Shown here one piece after another: positions 42,040 to 50,663 of a DNA stretch of 64,000 nucleotides. The notes beneath the pieces were generated by a model. It did no database searches. It was not told the origin of the DNA and worked only from the letters and a program-made list of their open reading frames with translations. The position numbers were made by a program, and so were the translations under genes. The stretch is taken from contig PFUL01000194.1 in NCBI GenBank assembly GCA_002790095.1, positions 19,116-83,115 on the forward strand. Direction: 5' to 3'. This DNA is from Elusimicrobia bacterium CG_4_9_14_3_um_filter_62_55. GTDB taxonomy: Bacteria > Elusimicrobiota > Elusimicrobia > UBA1565. Numbering within the stretch: the stretch's first letter is position 1; each line of letters starts with the position of its first letter.

Positions 42040-43122
42040 ATGAAGCTGCTCTGCCTTTTTCTTTCGATTCTGGCAGGCGCCTCGCGCGCCGCGGTCCTTC
42101 CCTCCGCGGACGAGGCGTTCACGCTCCAACCGCGGGGCGCGCGGCTCGAAACCCCCCGCGCTCCGACGACGCTCGCCTGGACTCAAGCGGGCGGAGTTCG
42201 GGTCTCGATCGAACGCCTCCCCGAATCGATCCCTTCATCGGGCCTGCTCACGCGTGCGCGCAAGGACTCCGAAACTTTATCCGCCAAGGGCCGCCGGGTC
42301 GACCCGCCGCGCCTGCTGTCGGCGGGGGTTCCCTTCTCGCTCTGCGGATTCGGCATGACGAGTTTCGGCTATTTCAACGCCGGCGGAAACAGCTACTCCT
42401 ACCTCGTCAAAGGACTCAAGCGATCGCAAGCGGCGGAAATTTTCAAGACGCTGAAGGAAGTCCCGAAGCCCGATCCCGCGGCCGCCGCCCCCGCGGAGAT
42501 TCAGGAACCTCCGGCCTCGGTGCTTCCCGAATCACTGCCGCCCGCCGACGGAGACATCGCGCTTGTCGAAGGCCGCTACTCCTTTCCCAAAACGCAGGGA
42601 TGGCGCTTCGTTCAGCAAGACGACGGCTGGTCCTTGCTCGAAGGCCCGGATTGGAGCTTCGCGCTAAGCCAACGCGTCATCGCACAACTCCCCGGCAGCG
42701 CCGAGGGCACCGTTCAAGAAGTCGCCGCGGGCTATTTCGCCCGATTCGAGCTGGACTTCGTCGGAAGCCGCGGCTGCGCGACCTCGCCCATCGACGCCGC
42801 GGAGCTCGAAAACGGCTGGAAAATCCTTTTCAAGAAATACGCCTGCCCCGAGATGGGGGCCTCCCGCCGCCAACTGGTCGGCGTGCTTCTCCCTCACGGG
42901 GAGCCTCTGATCGGTTGGACCGGGGACTACGACCGGCCGGAACACCTGGCGGCCTTTCACCGCTGGCTCGGGCAAGGAAGGGCCATGCCCGCCTCCTCCT
43001 CGGGCCGAAAGACCCCGGCGCTCTTGCCGGCGGCTATCGGCGGCGCGCTCGGCTTCGCGGTCATGATCCTGTTTATGATTTGGCGCCGACGCAAAGCCCG
43101 CGCGGCCGGGGAGAACCCGTAG
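42040..43122 (+). CDS. Membrane-anchored periplasmic protein of unknown function
   Basis: 360 residues. Signal peptide (MKLLCLFLSILAGASRA), two beta-rich domains (about 20-135 and 165-320) separated by a Pro/Ala-rich linker, one TM (about 328-348, ALLPAAIGGALGFAVMILFMIW) and a basic cytoplasmic tail RRRKARAAGENP. Cysteines (FSLCGFG, SRGCATS, KYACPEM) may form disulfides. ATG 42040 is chosen; a -10-like TACACT (42026-42031) lies 8 nt upstream, and a TTG at 42031 would overlap it. It precedes an alanine symporter by 4 nt. No family recognised. Confidence 0.75.
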   Translation: MKLLCLFLSILAGASRAAVLPSADEAFTLQPRGARLETPRAPTTLAWTQAGGVRVSIERLPESIPSSGLLTRARKDSETLSAKGRRVDPPRLLSAGVPFSLCGFGMTSFGYFNAGGNSYSYLVKGLKRSQAAEIFKTLKEVPKPDPAAAAPAEIQEPPASVLPESLPPADGDIALVEGRYSFPKTQGWRFVQQDDGWSLLEGPDWSFALSQRVIAQLPGSAEGTVQEVAAGYFARFELDFVGSRGCATSPIDAAELENGWKILFKKYACPEMGASRRQLVGVLLPHGEPLIGWTGDYDRPEHLAAFHRWLGQGRAMPASSSGRKTPALLPAAIGGALGFAVMILFMIWRRRKARAAGENP

Positions 43123-43126
43123 TCGA

Positions 43127-44494
43127 ATGAATATTCCGCAGCTCATCTCGAAAATCGACGGCATCATCTGGGGCGGGCCGTTGATGGTTTTCTTGGTCGG
43201 TACGGGCCTCTATCTGACCGTCCGGACGGGGTTCGTTCAAGGCCGCGGATTCGTTCACGCCCTCAAAGCCCTCGGCGGGCGCTTCGACAGCGACGAGGAC
43301 CCCGGGGAGGTCTCCCACTTCGGCGCCCTCGCGACGGCTTTGTCCGCGACGATCGGCACGGGCAACATCGTCGGCGTCGCCGCGGCGATCATCGCCGGCG
43401 GACCGGGCGCGGTTTTTTGGATGTGGGTGACCGCGGCGGTCGGCATGGCCACGAAATTCGCCTCCTGTACGCTCGCGGTACGGTTTCGCCGCGTCGATGA
43501 AAACGGGGAGATTCACGGCGGACCGATGCACTTCATCGAACTCGGACTCGGGCCGCGCTTTAAGTGGCTCGCCTGGCTGTTCGCATTCTTTACCGTCACC
43601 GCAAGCTTCGGCATCGGCAATATGTTCCAGGCGAACAACGTCGCCGCGGCGACGAACTCGCTGGTCTACGGCATGGAGGCCGCTTCCTCCGGGACGGTCA
43701 ACGCCGTCGTCGGAGCGGTCTGCGCGGCGCTGGTCGCGGCCGTGATCCTCGGAGGCATCAAGCGCATCGCGAAATTCGCGGGGACGGTCGTCCCGTTCAT
43801 GTGCGCGTTCTACGTGATCGTCGGAGTCGCGATCCTCGTTAAATTCGCGGACCGGATTCCCGCCGGCATCGGAACCATCCTTTATCACGCCTTCCACGCC
43901 CCGGAATCGGTCGCGGGAGGACTGCTCGGCGGCGTAATCCGCTCCGGAGTGGCGCGGGGACTGTTCTCCAACGAGGCGGGTCTGGGCTCGGCGCCGATCG
44001 CGCATGCCGCGGCTCGAACCGACGAACCGATCCGCGAGGGTCTCGTCGCTTTGCTCGAGCCCTTTATCGATACCTTGGTCATCTGCTCGATCACGGCCTT
44101 GGTCATCGTCTGCACGGGCGCTTACGAAATGGGCTTCGAGAAAGGGAAGTTGACCAGCGCCGCGTTCGATCTCGCGTTTCCCGGCGCCGGCCGGGCGGTC
44201 GCCGTCGCGACGATTTTCTTCGCGTTCTCGACCTTGGTTTCCTGGTCCTATTACGGCGACCGCGCCGTCGACTACCTATTCGGCAAGAAAGCCGTCGTCC
44301 CCTATCGGCTGGTCTACGTCGGGTTCGTCTTTCTCGGATCGGTGATCAAGCTGGGCTGGGTCATCGATTTCTGCGACGCGATGAACGGATTGATGGCGAT
44401 TCCGAACCTGATCGCGCTGATCGCTCTTTCTCCCCTGGTGGTCTCGATGCTCAACGATTATATGGCGCGCATGCGAGCCGAGGGGACGCTATGA
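43127..44494 (+). CDS. Alanine/glycine:cation symporter (AGCS family)
   Basis: 455 residues, about ten TMs. Family motifs: GPLMVFLVGTGLYLTVRTGF at the N-terminus, ALSATIGTGNIVGVAAAI, GPGAVFWMW, GLFSNEAGLGSAPIAHAAA and SWSYYGDRAVDYLFG. Imports alanine or glycine with Na+ (or H+). It overlaps the deaminase gene by 4 nt. Confidence 0.93.
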   Translation: MNIPQLISKIDGIIWGGPLMVFLVGTGLYLTVRTGFVQGRGFVHALKALGGRFDSDEDPGEVSHFGALATALSATIGTGNIVGVAAAIIAGGPGAVFWMWVTAAVGMATKFASCTLAVRFRRVDENGEIHGGPMHFIELGLGPRFKWLAWLFAFFTVTASFGIGNMFQANNVAAATNSLVYGMEAASSGTVNAVVGAVCAALVAAVILGGIKRIAKFAGTVVPFMCAFYVIVGVAILVKFADRIPAGIGTILYHAFHAPESVAGGLLGGVIRSGVARGLFSNEAGLGSAPIAHAAARTDEPIREGLVALLEPFIDTLVICSITALVIVCTGAYEMGFEKGKLTSAAFDLAFPGAGRAVAVATIFFAFSTLVSWSYYGDRAVDYLFGKKAVVPYRLVYVGFVFLGSVIKLGWVIDFCDAMNGLMAIPNLIALIALSPLVVSMLNDYMARMRAEGTL

Positions 44495-44928
44495 AACGGG
44501 ATCCGTTCCTTGCGGCCGCGATCGAAGAAGCGCGGAAGGGGCTCTCTGAGGGCGGCATTCCGATCGGATCGGTGCTCGTGAAGGACGGGATAATCCTCGG
44601 GCGCGGGCACAACCGGCGCGTCCAGGACGACGACCCCATCACGCACGCGGAAATCGACTGTCTTCGAAACGCCGGCCGGGTGGGAACCTACGCGGGAACC
44701 GTCCTTTACTCGACGCTCAGCCCGTGCTATCTCTGCTCCGGCGCCGTAGTGCAGTTCGCAATCAAAAAGGTCGTTCTGGGCGAATCGAGAACCTTTCCGG
44801 GAGCTCCTGAATTCCTTCAATCTCACAGCGTCGAGCTCGTCGACGCCGACGACGAGGAGTGCGTCGCGCTGATGACCCGATTCATCGAGGACCATCCGAC
44901 GCTCTGGAACGAGGACATCGGGAAATGA
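44491..44928 (+). CDS. Cytidine/cytosine deaminase-fold nucleoside deaminase (FCY1-like)
   Basis: 145 residues. Zinc site THAEID (H52, E54) with SPCYLC (C79, C82). The tail GESRTFPGAPEFLQSHSVELV closely resembles yeast-type cytosine deaminase rather than TadA, so the likely reaction is cytosine (or a related base) to uracil. It overlaps both neighbours by 4 nt in an AGCS-deaminase-deformylase operon. Confidence 0.88.
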   Translation: MKRDPFLAAAIEEARKGLSEGGIPIGSVLVKDGIILGRGHNRRVQDDDPITHAEIDCLRNAGRVGTYAGTVLYSTLSPCYLCSGAVVQFAIKKVVLGESRTFPGAPEFLQSHSVELVDADDEECVALMTRFIEDHPTLWNEDIGK

Positions 44929-45452
44929 TTCTCAAGGCGGCTCGCATCGGACACCCGATACTCCGGACGAAGGCTTCGCCGGTAGACCCGGCGGAAATCA
45001 AGACGGCGGAGTTCCGGCGCCTGCTCGACGACATGATCGAAACCATGCGGGAATACGACGGGGTGGGAATCGCCGCGACCCAGGTGCATGTCGCCAAACG
45101 CGCCGCCGTACTCGAGGTGTCCGGAGAGCACCCACGCTATCCTGACGCGCCGAACATTCCCCTTCAGATCCTCATCAACCCGGAAATCCTCGAATGTTCA
45201 AACGCGATCGAAGAGGATTGGGAAGGATGCCTGAGCGTTCCGGGGCTGCGCGGCCGCGTTCCCCGCGCGAAGGAGATTCGAGTCCGCGCCCTCGATGAGA
45301 ACGGGGGGGAACTCGAGTTCACCGCCGCGGATTTTCACGCACGGATCATCCAGCACGAATGCGACCATCTCGAGGGCCTCGTCTACCTGGACCGGATGAC
45401 GGACTTAAAGTCCTTATCCTTCCTCGAAGAATTCCGCCGCTTCAACCCGTAG
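44925..45452 (+). CDS. def: Peptide deformylase
   Basis: 175 residues. The three deformylase motifs are present: GVGIAATQV (46-54), EGCLSVPG (C102 is a metal ligand) and QHECDHLEG (H144, E145, H148). Removes the formyl group from nascent N-terminal Met. ATG 44925 overlaps the deaminase stop. Confidence 0.95.
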   Translation: MILKAARIGHPILRTKASPVDPAEIKTAEFRRLLDDMIETMREYDGVGIAATQVHVAKRAAVLEVSGEHPRYPDAPNIPLQILINPEILECSNAIEEDWEGCLSVPGLRGRVPRAKEIRVRALDENGGELEFTAADFHARIIQHECDHLEGLVYLDRMTDLKSLSFLEEFRRFNP

Positions 45453-45464
45453 GGCTCGAACCGC

Positions 45465-46868
45465 TCACCCGGTCCGCAGCATCGTCCAACTCGCGATCAC
45501 CGCGATCGAAATCAAATTGAGCCAAAAGCCGGCGCGAAACATCTGCCGCATCGTCACGAGTCCCGAAGCGAAGACGATCGCGTTCGGAGGCGTAGCGACG
45601 GGCATCATGAACGCGCAACTCGCCCCGAGCGCGGTCGGCAGCAGAAGCGACATCGGCGCCACCCCCGCGCCGTCCGCGACGGCCGCGAACACGGGGAGAA
45701 ACGCCGCCGTCACCGCAGTGTTGCTCGTCACCTCCGTCAAAAATACGACCATCCAGGTAACGAGCAGGACCAGGATCGCGGGGTGCGTCCCTCGAAGGCC
45801 CGAAAACAGCGCTCCCACGAATTCCGAGACTCCGGTCTGGGAGACGGCGGCGGCCAAACTCAATCCCCCGCCGAAAAGGATCAACACCCCCCACGGGATG
45901 CTCTCGGCGCTTTTCCAATCGAGGACGGCGCCTCCCGACTTCTCCCCCGAGGGGAGGGCGAACAACGCAAGAGCCCCCGCGATCGCGATCACCGAATCGT
46001 CGAGTCCGCCGAGCCCCGCGGGCCACGCGCGCTGCAGCAAGGGCCGGAAACACCACGCGGCGGCGACGGTTGAAAAAACCGCGAGCACGCGCCGTTCGGC
46101 CGGCCCCAAGGGACCCAGCGCCCGTCGCTCGCTCTCGAACAGTTCCCGGCCTCCCGATAAAGGAGCGCCGTCCAACGGAAAGACCCAGCGCGTCAACAGC
46201 CACCAACAGGTCGGCAGCAGGACGACCGCGACAGGAAGACCAAAAGACAGCCACGCGCTGAAGGAAACGGCGTCTGTGCCCCGTTGTTCGACAAACGCGG
46301 CCAGAAGGGCGTTCGGCGGCGTTCCCACGAGGGACCCCATCCCGCCGATAGAAGCCGCGTAGGCGATGCCGAGAACGAGGCAGACGCCGAAATTCTCCCG
46401 CTCGCCGGCGACCGCGACGACGCTCGTCGCGATGGACAGCATCATCAATGCCGTCGCCGTGTTGGAAACCCACAGGCTCAAGAAAGCCGTGACCCCCATA
46501 AACGCCGCGACGATTCTCGCGGGGCGGTCCCCGACGCGCGCGAGCGTCTCCAGCGCGAGCCGACGGTGCAGATTCCAGCGCTCCATCGCCGCGGCGATCA
46601 AAAAACCGCCGAGGAACAAAAAGATCAACTTGTGCGCGTACGGAGCGGCCGCCTTCGACGCGGGAAGAATTCCAAATAAAGGAAAGGCGGCAAGCGGAAC
46701 CAACGCCGTCGCGGCCAGCGGCAGCGCTTCCCCGAGCCACCACCCAGCCATCACCAGGGCGACAGACAAAGTCGCGCGCCCGTCGGATCCCAACGCTATA
46801 TTCGACGACAGAAGATAGAACGCCAGCGCGGCCGCGGGAGGCAGCCAAAAATTAAGACGGCGGCTCAT
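45465..46868 (-). CDS. SLC13/DASS-family sodium:anion symporter
   Basis: 467 residues, about eleven TMs. Both SNT signatures are visible (SNTATALMMLSI and TSNTAVTAAFLP), together with LFLGGFLIAAAMERWNLHRR and ATPPNAIVFASG, matching dicarboxylate or sulfate transporters. It overlaps tatC by 17 nt at the end of the Tat/molybdenum-cofactor operon; sulfate or dicarboxylate would both make sense, and the actual anion is unknown. Confidence 0.9.
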   Translation of the reverse strand: MSRRLNFWLPPAAALAFYLLSSNIALGSDGRATLSVALVMAGWWLGEALPLAATALVPLAAFPLFGILPASKAAAPYAHKLIFLFLGGFLIAAAMERWNLHRRLALETLARVGDRPARIVAAFMGVTAFLSLWVSNTATALMMLSIATSVVAVAGERENFGVCLVLGIAYAASIGGMGSLVGTPPNALLAAFVEQRGTDAVSFSAWLSFGLPVAVVLLPTCWWLLTRWVFPLDGAPLSGGRELFESERRALGPLGPAERRVLAVFSTVAAAWCFRPLLQRAWPAGLGGLDDSVIAIAGALALFALPSGEKSGGAVLDWKSAESIPWGVLILFGGGLSLAAAVSQTGVSEFVGALFSGLRGTHPAILVLLVTWMVVFLTEVTSNTAVTAAFLPVFAAVADGAGVAPMSLLLPTALGASCAFMMPVATPPNAIVFASGLVTMRQMFRAGFWLNLISIAVIASWTMLRTG

Positions 46869-47580
46869 CGGGAGTCCACCGCATCACAAACAGCGACGCC
46901 TCAAAGAGAAGCACGATCGGAAAGCCCAGAGCCAACTGGGAGATCACGTCAGGCGGCGTGAGCAGCGCCGCAGCGATGAACGAAACGAAGTAGATGTAGC
47001 GCCGCTTCGAGGCGAGCACGGTTCGCTTGACCAGACCCGCGCGCTGCAGGAAGATCAGCAGGATCGGCAGCTGGAAGACGGTTCCGAAGGCCAAAGCGAG
47101 ACTCGTGACGAACTCCACGTAATTTCCGACCGTCAGCATCGGAGCGACCTCGCTCGAACCGTAGGCGATCAGAAAGTGAATCGCGGAAGGAGTCACCATG
47201 AAAATGGAAAGCGCCGCCCCCGCGAGGAAGAACACGTAGGAAAACGGAACGATCAAAGCGGCGGCGCGGCGCAGGGAGTCCGACATCGCGCAGGCCGTAA
47301 ACGCCCAGACCTGGTAGAGCACGATCGGCAGCGCCAGCATCGCGCCGCCGAAGACGGCGACCTTCACGCGAGTGAAAAACGCCTCCGTCGGCGCGACGAA
47401 CACCAAATTGCCGACCGGGCGGGCCAAGAACGAGAGCATCTCGGCGGACCATCCCCAAACCGCGATCGTCCCGAACATAACGGCGACGATGCTTTTGAGC
47501 ATCCGCCACCGCAACTCCTCGAGATGCTCGGTAATGGTCATTTCTTTGTCGGAAAATTTTTCCACAGGAGACTCGCTCAT
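46852..47580 (-). CDS. tatC: Sec-independent protein translocase TatC
   Basis: 242 residues, six TMs. Signature HLEELRWRMLKS at the N-terminus, FFTRVKVAVFGGAMLALPIVLYQVWAF and FGTVFQLPILLIFLQ follow the family. It receives twin-arginine signal peptides. It overlaps moeA by 4 nt; pairing with tatA and five cofactor genes suggests the main Tat cargo includes molybdoenzymes. Confidence 0.95.
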   Translation of the reverse strand: MSESPVEKFSDKEMTITEHLEELRWRMLKSIVAVMFGTIAVWGWSAEMLSFLARPVGNLVFVAPTEAFFTRVKVAVFGGAMLALPIVLYQVWAFTACAMSDSLRRAAALIVPFSYVFFLAGAALSIFMVTPSAIHFLIAYGSSEVAPMLTVGNYVEFVTSLALAFGTVFQLPILLIFLQRAGLVKRTVLASKRRYIYFVSFIAAALLTPPDVISQLALGFPIVLLFEASLFVMRWTPDEPPS

Positions 47581-48797
47581 AGACGTTTGAACCGCACCTC
47601 CATTCCCGGTTCCAACCGGGCCGCTCCGATCGGCCCGACGGCGAGCGCGTCGGCCTTCGCGCCCATCGTCAGCATCGCGGACCCCTGCGGCTGCAAAACC
47701 CGCAGACGCGCGACCCCGTCCTCATCGGAACGCATCGAGCAAAACAAGAAGTGACGCAGCGCCCGGGGCTTGTCAAACGCCTCTTCGATCACTCCGACGC
47801 GGTCGAACGCGTCCACTCCGCCGCGCAAGCCCGCCATTTTCTCAAGCGCGGGGCGAACGAAGACCTCCGCGGTCACCAACGTGGAAATGGGATTTCCCGG
47901 AAGGCCGAACACCGGCTTGCCGCCCAGCGTCCCAAAAAGCAACGGTTTTCCGGGACGAATCGCCACGCGCCAAAATGATTCTTCAAACCCAAGCGAGATC
48001 AACGCCGCCCGGGTGTGATCAAAATCTCCTACGGACACCCCGCCGCACAGAAGCAGCGCATCCGCCCCCTCGAGGGCCCGGTCGATCGCGGTTTTAATCG
48101 CCTCTTCGCGATCCGGCGCGATCGGACACCCGACGGGCTCCATCCCCCACGAGGCGACCATAGCGCTTAAGGCCGGAGCGCTGGAGTTGCGGATGCGTCC
48201 CGCCCCGACCGGCTCCCGGAAGGGAACGAGTTCGTCCCCAGAACTTAAAATCGCCGCGCGCGGCTTTCGGTGCACGCGCAGTTCTCCGAACCCCTGCCCC
48301 GCCAACAGACCGATTTCATACGCCCGCAGCCGCCGTCCGCCTTCCATCAGAGGAGCTCCGGCTCGGATATCGTCTCCCCGGCGCCGGACATGATCTCCCA
48401 CGTCGGGCGCTTCCAAAAGGAGAACCCGGCCCTCCTCCTCTCGCGTATATTCCTTAGGGAGCACCGCGTCCGCGCCCGCCGGCATCGGAGCGCCCGTCAT
48501 GATCTTCGCGGCCGTGCCTGCCGCCAACGCGCCGGGAACCGTTCCGGCGGCGATCACCTGGGATATCGGCAATTGCACCGGGGATTTACTCGTCGCGCCG
48601 CGGGCGTCTTCTTCGCGAACGGCGTATCCGTCCATCGCGGAATTGTCGAACGACGGGAGATCGCAAGCCGCCGCGATCTCCTCTGCGAGAGCGTAGCCCG
48701 CGCAGGTTTCCAGGGGCCGCTCTTCGACCGGAAGCGGGCGCACGGCGTCGAGCACCAAGCGCAACGCCTTATCCGGATCGAGCAGCGGCTTATCCAT
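47577..48797 (-). CDS. moeA: Molybdopterin molybdenumtransferase
   Basis: 406 residues. MoeA domains in order: N-terminal AEEIAAACDLPSFDNSAMDGYAVR, KIMTGAPMPAGADAV, the MoCF domain ILSSGDELVPF and GVSVGDFDHT, then FGLPGNPISTLV and a C-terminal beta-barrel. Inserts molybdate into adenylylated molybdopterin. It overlaps tatC and the moaB-like gene. Confidence 0.95.
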   Translation of the reverse strand: MDKPLLDPDKALRLVLDAVRPLPVEERPLETCAGYALAEEIAAACDLPSFDNSAMDGYAVREEDARGATSKSPVQLPISQVIAAGTVPGALAAGTAAKIMTGAPMPAGADAVLPKEYTREEEGRVLLLEAPDVGDHVRRRGDDIRAGAPLMEGGRRLRAYEIGLLAGQGFGELRVHRKPRAAILSSGDELVPFREPVGAGRIRNSSAPALSAMVASWGMEPVGCPIAPDREEAIKTAIDRALEGADALLLCGGVSVGDFDHTRAALISLGFEESFWRVAIRPGKPLLFGTLGGKPVFGLPGNPISTLVTAEVFVRPALEKMAGLRGGVDAFDRVGVIEEAFDKPRALRHFLFCSMRSDEDGVARLRVLQPQGSAMLTMGAKADALAVGPIGAARLEPGMEVRFKRL

Positions 48798-49269
48798 GAT
48801 TTCCGCCGTTGAGAATCCTCGAGGCGTGTTCGATCAAGGCGCGAACGGCCTGGAAGGATTCGACCGCCCCTTTTGGGCTTCCCGGGAGATTGACGATCAA
48901 GGTCTTTCCCGACGAACCGCTGACGGCCCGCGACAGCGCGGCCAACGGCGTGTGCGCCTCTCCCTCGCGTCTCATCCGCTCCGAGAAACCCGGCAACTCC
49001 TTTTCCAAAACATCGCGCGTCGCTTCGGGCGTGACGTCGCGCGGACCGAGACCGGTGCCGCCCGTCGTCAAAATGAGCTGCGGCGCTTGGGCCGAGGAAC
49101 ACAAAGCCCGAAGACGCTCGGCGAGAGGAAAACGGTCGTCGGGAAGCGTCTCGAAACCCGCAACGGTCCACCCCGCCCGCTGGACGGCCTCACGGACAGC
49201 GGGACCCCCGCGGTCTTCGGCTTCGCCGCGGGAACAGCGGTCGCTGACGGTGAGAACGAAAACCCTCAT
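48790..49269 (-). CDS. Molybdopterin adenylyltransferase (MogA/MoaB family)
   Basis: 159 residues from ATG 49269, overlapping the moaE stop (ATGA). MoCF fold with VFVLTVSDRCSRGEAEDRGGP, LTTGGTGLGPRDVTPEAT and LPGSPKGAVESF. Activates molybdopterin with ATP before MoeA acts. MogA and MoaB cannot be separated with certainty by eye. Confidence 0.9.
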   Translation of the reverse strand: MRVFVLTVSDRCSRGEAEDRGGPAVREAVQRAGWTVAGFETLPDDRFPLAERLRALCSSAQAPQLILTTGGTGLGPRDVTPEATRDVLEKELPGFSERMRREGEAHTPLAALSRAVSGSSGKTLIVNLPGSPKGAVESFQAVRALIEHASRILNGGNHG

Positions 49270-49667
49270 CGCGGCGACCGCACCGGCGCGGTAAACGACG
49301 CTTTCCAAATGGGAACATCGGCCTTCAGACGGTCGATGGCCAAGCGGCAGGCCGAGAACGCCTCCGGCCGGTGTCCGGAAGCCGCGCACACGATGACGCT
49401 CGCCTCTCCCACGGGGACCTCTCCGACCCGGTGATGGACGGCGACGACCGCGCCCGTCTCTTTCTCTACCGAAGCCGCGATCCGCTCCAATTCTTTTTTC
49501 GCCATCGAGTCGTAGGCTTCGTAGACGATCGCGGAGATCGCCGATCCGTTTTCACGGTCGCGCACGACCCCGGAAAAGGTGACGACGGCGCCGCGCTCCT
49601 TGGAGGAGACGAGGCGCTCGATCGCCGCGGGATCGAGCGGCGCCTGGGTGAGAAGAATCCTATCCAC
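49266..49667 (-). CDS. moaE: Molybdopterin synthase catalytic subunit
   Basis: 133 residues. GAVVTFSGVVRDRENG, YEAYDSMAKKEL, HRVGEVPVGEASVIV and the active-site lysine region LKADVPIWKASF fit MoaE. It forms the synthase with MoaD, encoded immediately upstream with an 8-nt overlap. Confidence 0.95.
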   Translation of the reverse strand: MDRILLTQAPLDPAAIERLVSSKERGAVVTFSGVVRDRENGSAISAIVYEAYDSMAKKELERIAASVEKETGAVVAVHHRVGEVPVGEASVIVCAASGHRPEAFSACRLAIDRLKADVPIWKASFTAPVRSPR

Positions 49668-49899
49668 CGCTCACCGGGGGAATCACGGCAACCGTATCCC
49701 CGTCGGAAAGAACGGCGTCGGCCGGCGCGAAGGCTTCGTTAAGAGCGAAACGGATCGAGGGAAGATGCTCCTTGAGCGGGGCGAACTCGGGAAGCGCCGC
49801 AAGGGATTCGATCGCCGCGCCTTCCGCCAATTCGACCGAAAATTCTGAACGCCCGATCGCGACCCGAGCGCTCGCGAACAGCAAAATCCGGACCCTCAC
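49660..49899 (-). CDS. moaD: Molybdopterin synthase sulfur carrier subunit
   Basis: 79 residues from GTG 49899, which overlaps the moaC stop (GTGA). Ubiquitin-like beta-grasp starting VRILLFASARVAIG and ending in VIPPVSGG; the terminal Gly-Gly is the thiocarboxylation site. Confidence 0.92.
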   Translation of the reverse strand: MRVRILLFASARVAIGRSEFSVELAEGAAIESLAALPEFAPLKEHLPSIRFALNEAFAPADAVLSDGDTVAVIPPVSGG

Positions 49900-50363
49900 T
49901 TCCGTCTCCGGTAATCGCCGGAACGGCCCCCGGTTTTCCGTTCGAGCCGGACGGGGCCGATCGTCATGGAGCGGTCTTCGGATTTGAGCATGTCGTAAAT
50001 CGTGAGACACGCCGCCGAGACGGCGGTCAACGCCTCCATCTCGACTCCGGTGCGGCCCGTTGTTCGCACCGTCGCCTCGACCGCGACCCCGTCGGACAGA
50101 ATCTTGAGCCGCAACTCCGCGTACTCAAGCGCCAGCGGGTGGCACAACGGAATCCATTCCCCGGTGCGTTTCGCCGCCTGAATGCCGGCGATCCGGGCGG
50201 CAGCCAGGGCGTCCCCCTTTTTCAGTTTTCCGCTTCGCAGCGCCCGAACCGCGGCGCGCGACATCAAGACGCGTCCGGAGGCGACGGCCTCGCGTCGGGT
50301 CGCGGACTTTCCTCCGACGTCGACCATCCAAGCCTCGCCGCGGCGGTTAACGTGAACGGCCAT
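49896..50363 (-). CDS. moaC: Cyclic pyranopterin monophosphate synthase
   Basis: 155 residues. MVDVGGKSATRREAVASG, GDALAAARIAGIQAAKRTGEWIPLCHPL and TGVEMEALTAVSAACLTIYDMLKS are diagnostic of MoaC, which follows MoaA in cofactor synthesis. moaA itself is not in the window. Confidence 0.95.
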   Translation of the reverse strand: MAVHVNRRGEAWMVDVGGKSATRREAVASGRVLMSRAAVRALRSGKLKKGDALAAARIAGIQAAKRTGEWIPLCHPLALEYAELRLKILSDGVAVEATVRTTGRTGVEMEALTAVSAACLTIYDMLKSEDRSMTIGPVRLERKTGGRSGDYRRRK

Positions 50364-50368
50364 CAGTC

Positions 50369-50563
50369 TTAAGAGTCCGAATCGTCTTTCTTGCCCGACT
50401 CGGGCTTCTTGGACTCTTCAATCGGTTCTTTCATCCCCGCCTTGAAGGAGTTAATGGCCTTTCCGAACGCGCGCGCAATTTCAGGGACCTGTTTGGCGCC
50501 GAAAATAAGCAGTCCGAGCGCCAAAATTATCAGCAGTTCGCCGGTTCCGATATTAGGAAGCAT
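50369..50563 (-). CDS. tatA: Sec-independent protein translocase TatA
   Basis: 64 residues: short N-terminal TM (GTGELLIILALGLLIFGAKQVPEIARAFGKA), amphipathic helix, then an acidic, Lys/Glu/Ser-rich tail. With TatC it makes a minimal Tat system; no TatB is present. Its -10 element (TATAAT, 50577-50572) starts on the last base of the structured repeat and lies 8 nt from the ATG. Confidence 0.95.
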   Translation of the reverse strand: MLPNIGTGELLIILALGLLIFGAKQVPEIARAFGKAINSFKAGMKEPIEESKKPESGKKDDSDS

Positions 50564-50571
50564 AGGCTCCG

Positions 50572-50580
50572 ATTATAGCA
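50572..50580 (-). promoter_or_regulatory. Extended -10 promoter of the tatA-moa operon
   Basis: Minus strand TGcTATAAT (50580-50572), 8 nt before the tatA ATG. The TGC is contributed by the end of the repeat element at 50577-50631, so the element forms part of the promoter. Confidence 0.65.
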
Positions 50581-50631
50581 CTGCGCGCTGACCGAGCGCC
50601 CAGCACAGCGGCGCTTCCGCGCCGCTAGCAC
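50577..50631 (-). repeat. Dispersed copy of the 55-nt two-hairpin element
   Basis: On the minus strand it reads GTGCT, then AGCGGCGC-GGAA-GCGCCGCT (8-bp stem, GNRA loop), then a 30-nt tail that matches the 6659 array tail at 27 of 30 positions, including GCGCT/AGCGC. Total length is 55 nt, identical to the array copies. Compared with the array stem, four base pairs differ by paired changes and a fifth becomes a wobble. It sits between divergent tatA and M23 peptidase genes. Confidence 0.9.
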
Positions 50632-50646
50632 CCCCCTCGTGGGCTA

Positions 50647-50655
50647 TGATATCCT
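50647..50655 (+). promoter_or_regulatory. Extended -10 promoter of the M23 peptidase gene
   Basis: TGaTATCCT ends 8 nt before ATG 50664, the same spacing as at 35503-35511. No Shine-Dalgarno precedes the start. Confidence 0.5.
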
Positions 50656-50663
50656 GCCAGCGC

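Noticed and set aside
45442-46848. 468-codon minus-strand frame
   Set aside because: Same strand as the SLC13 transporter but another frame; translation is Arg-rich and lacks the transmembrane pattern seen in the transporter.
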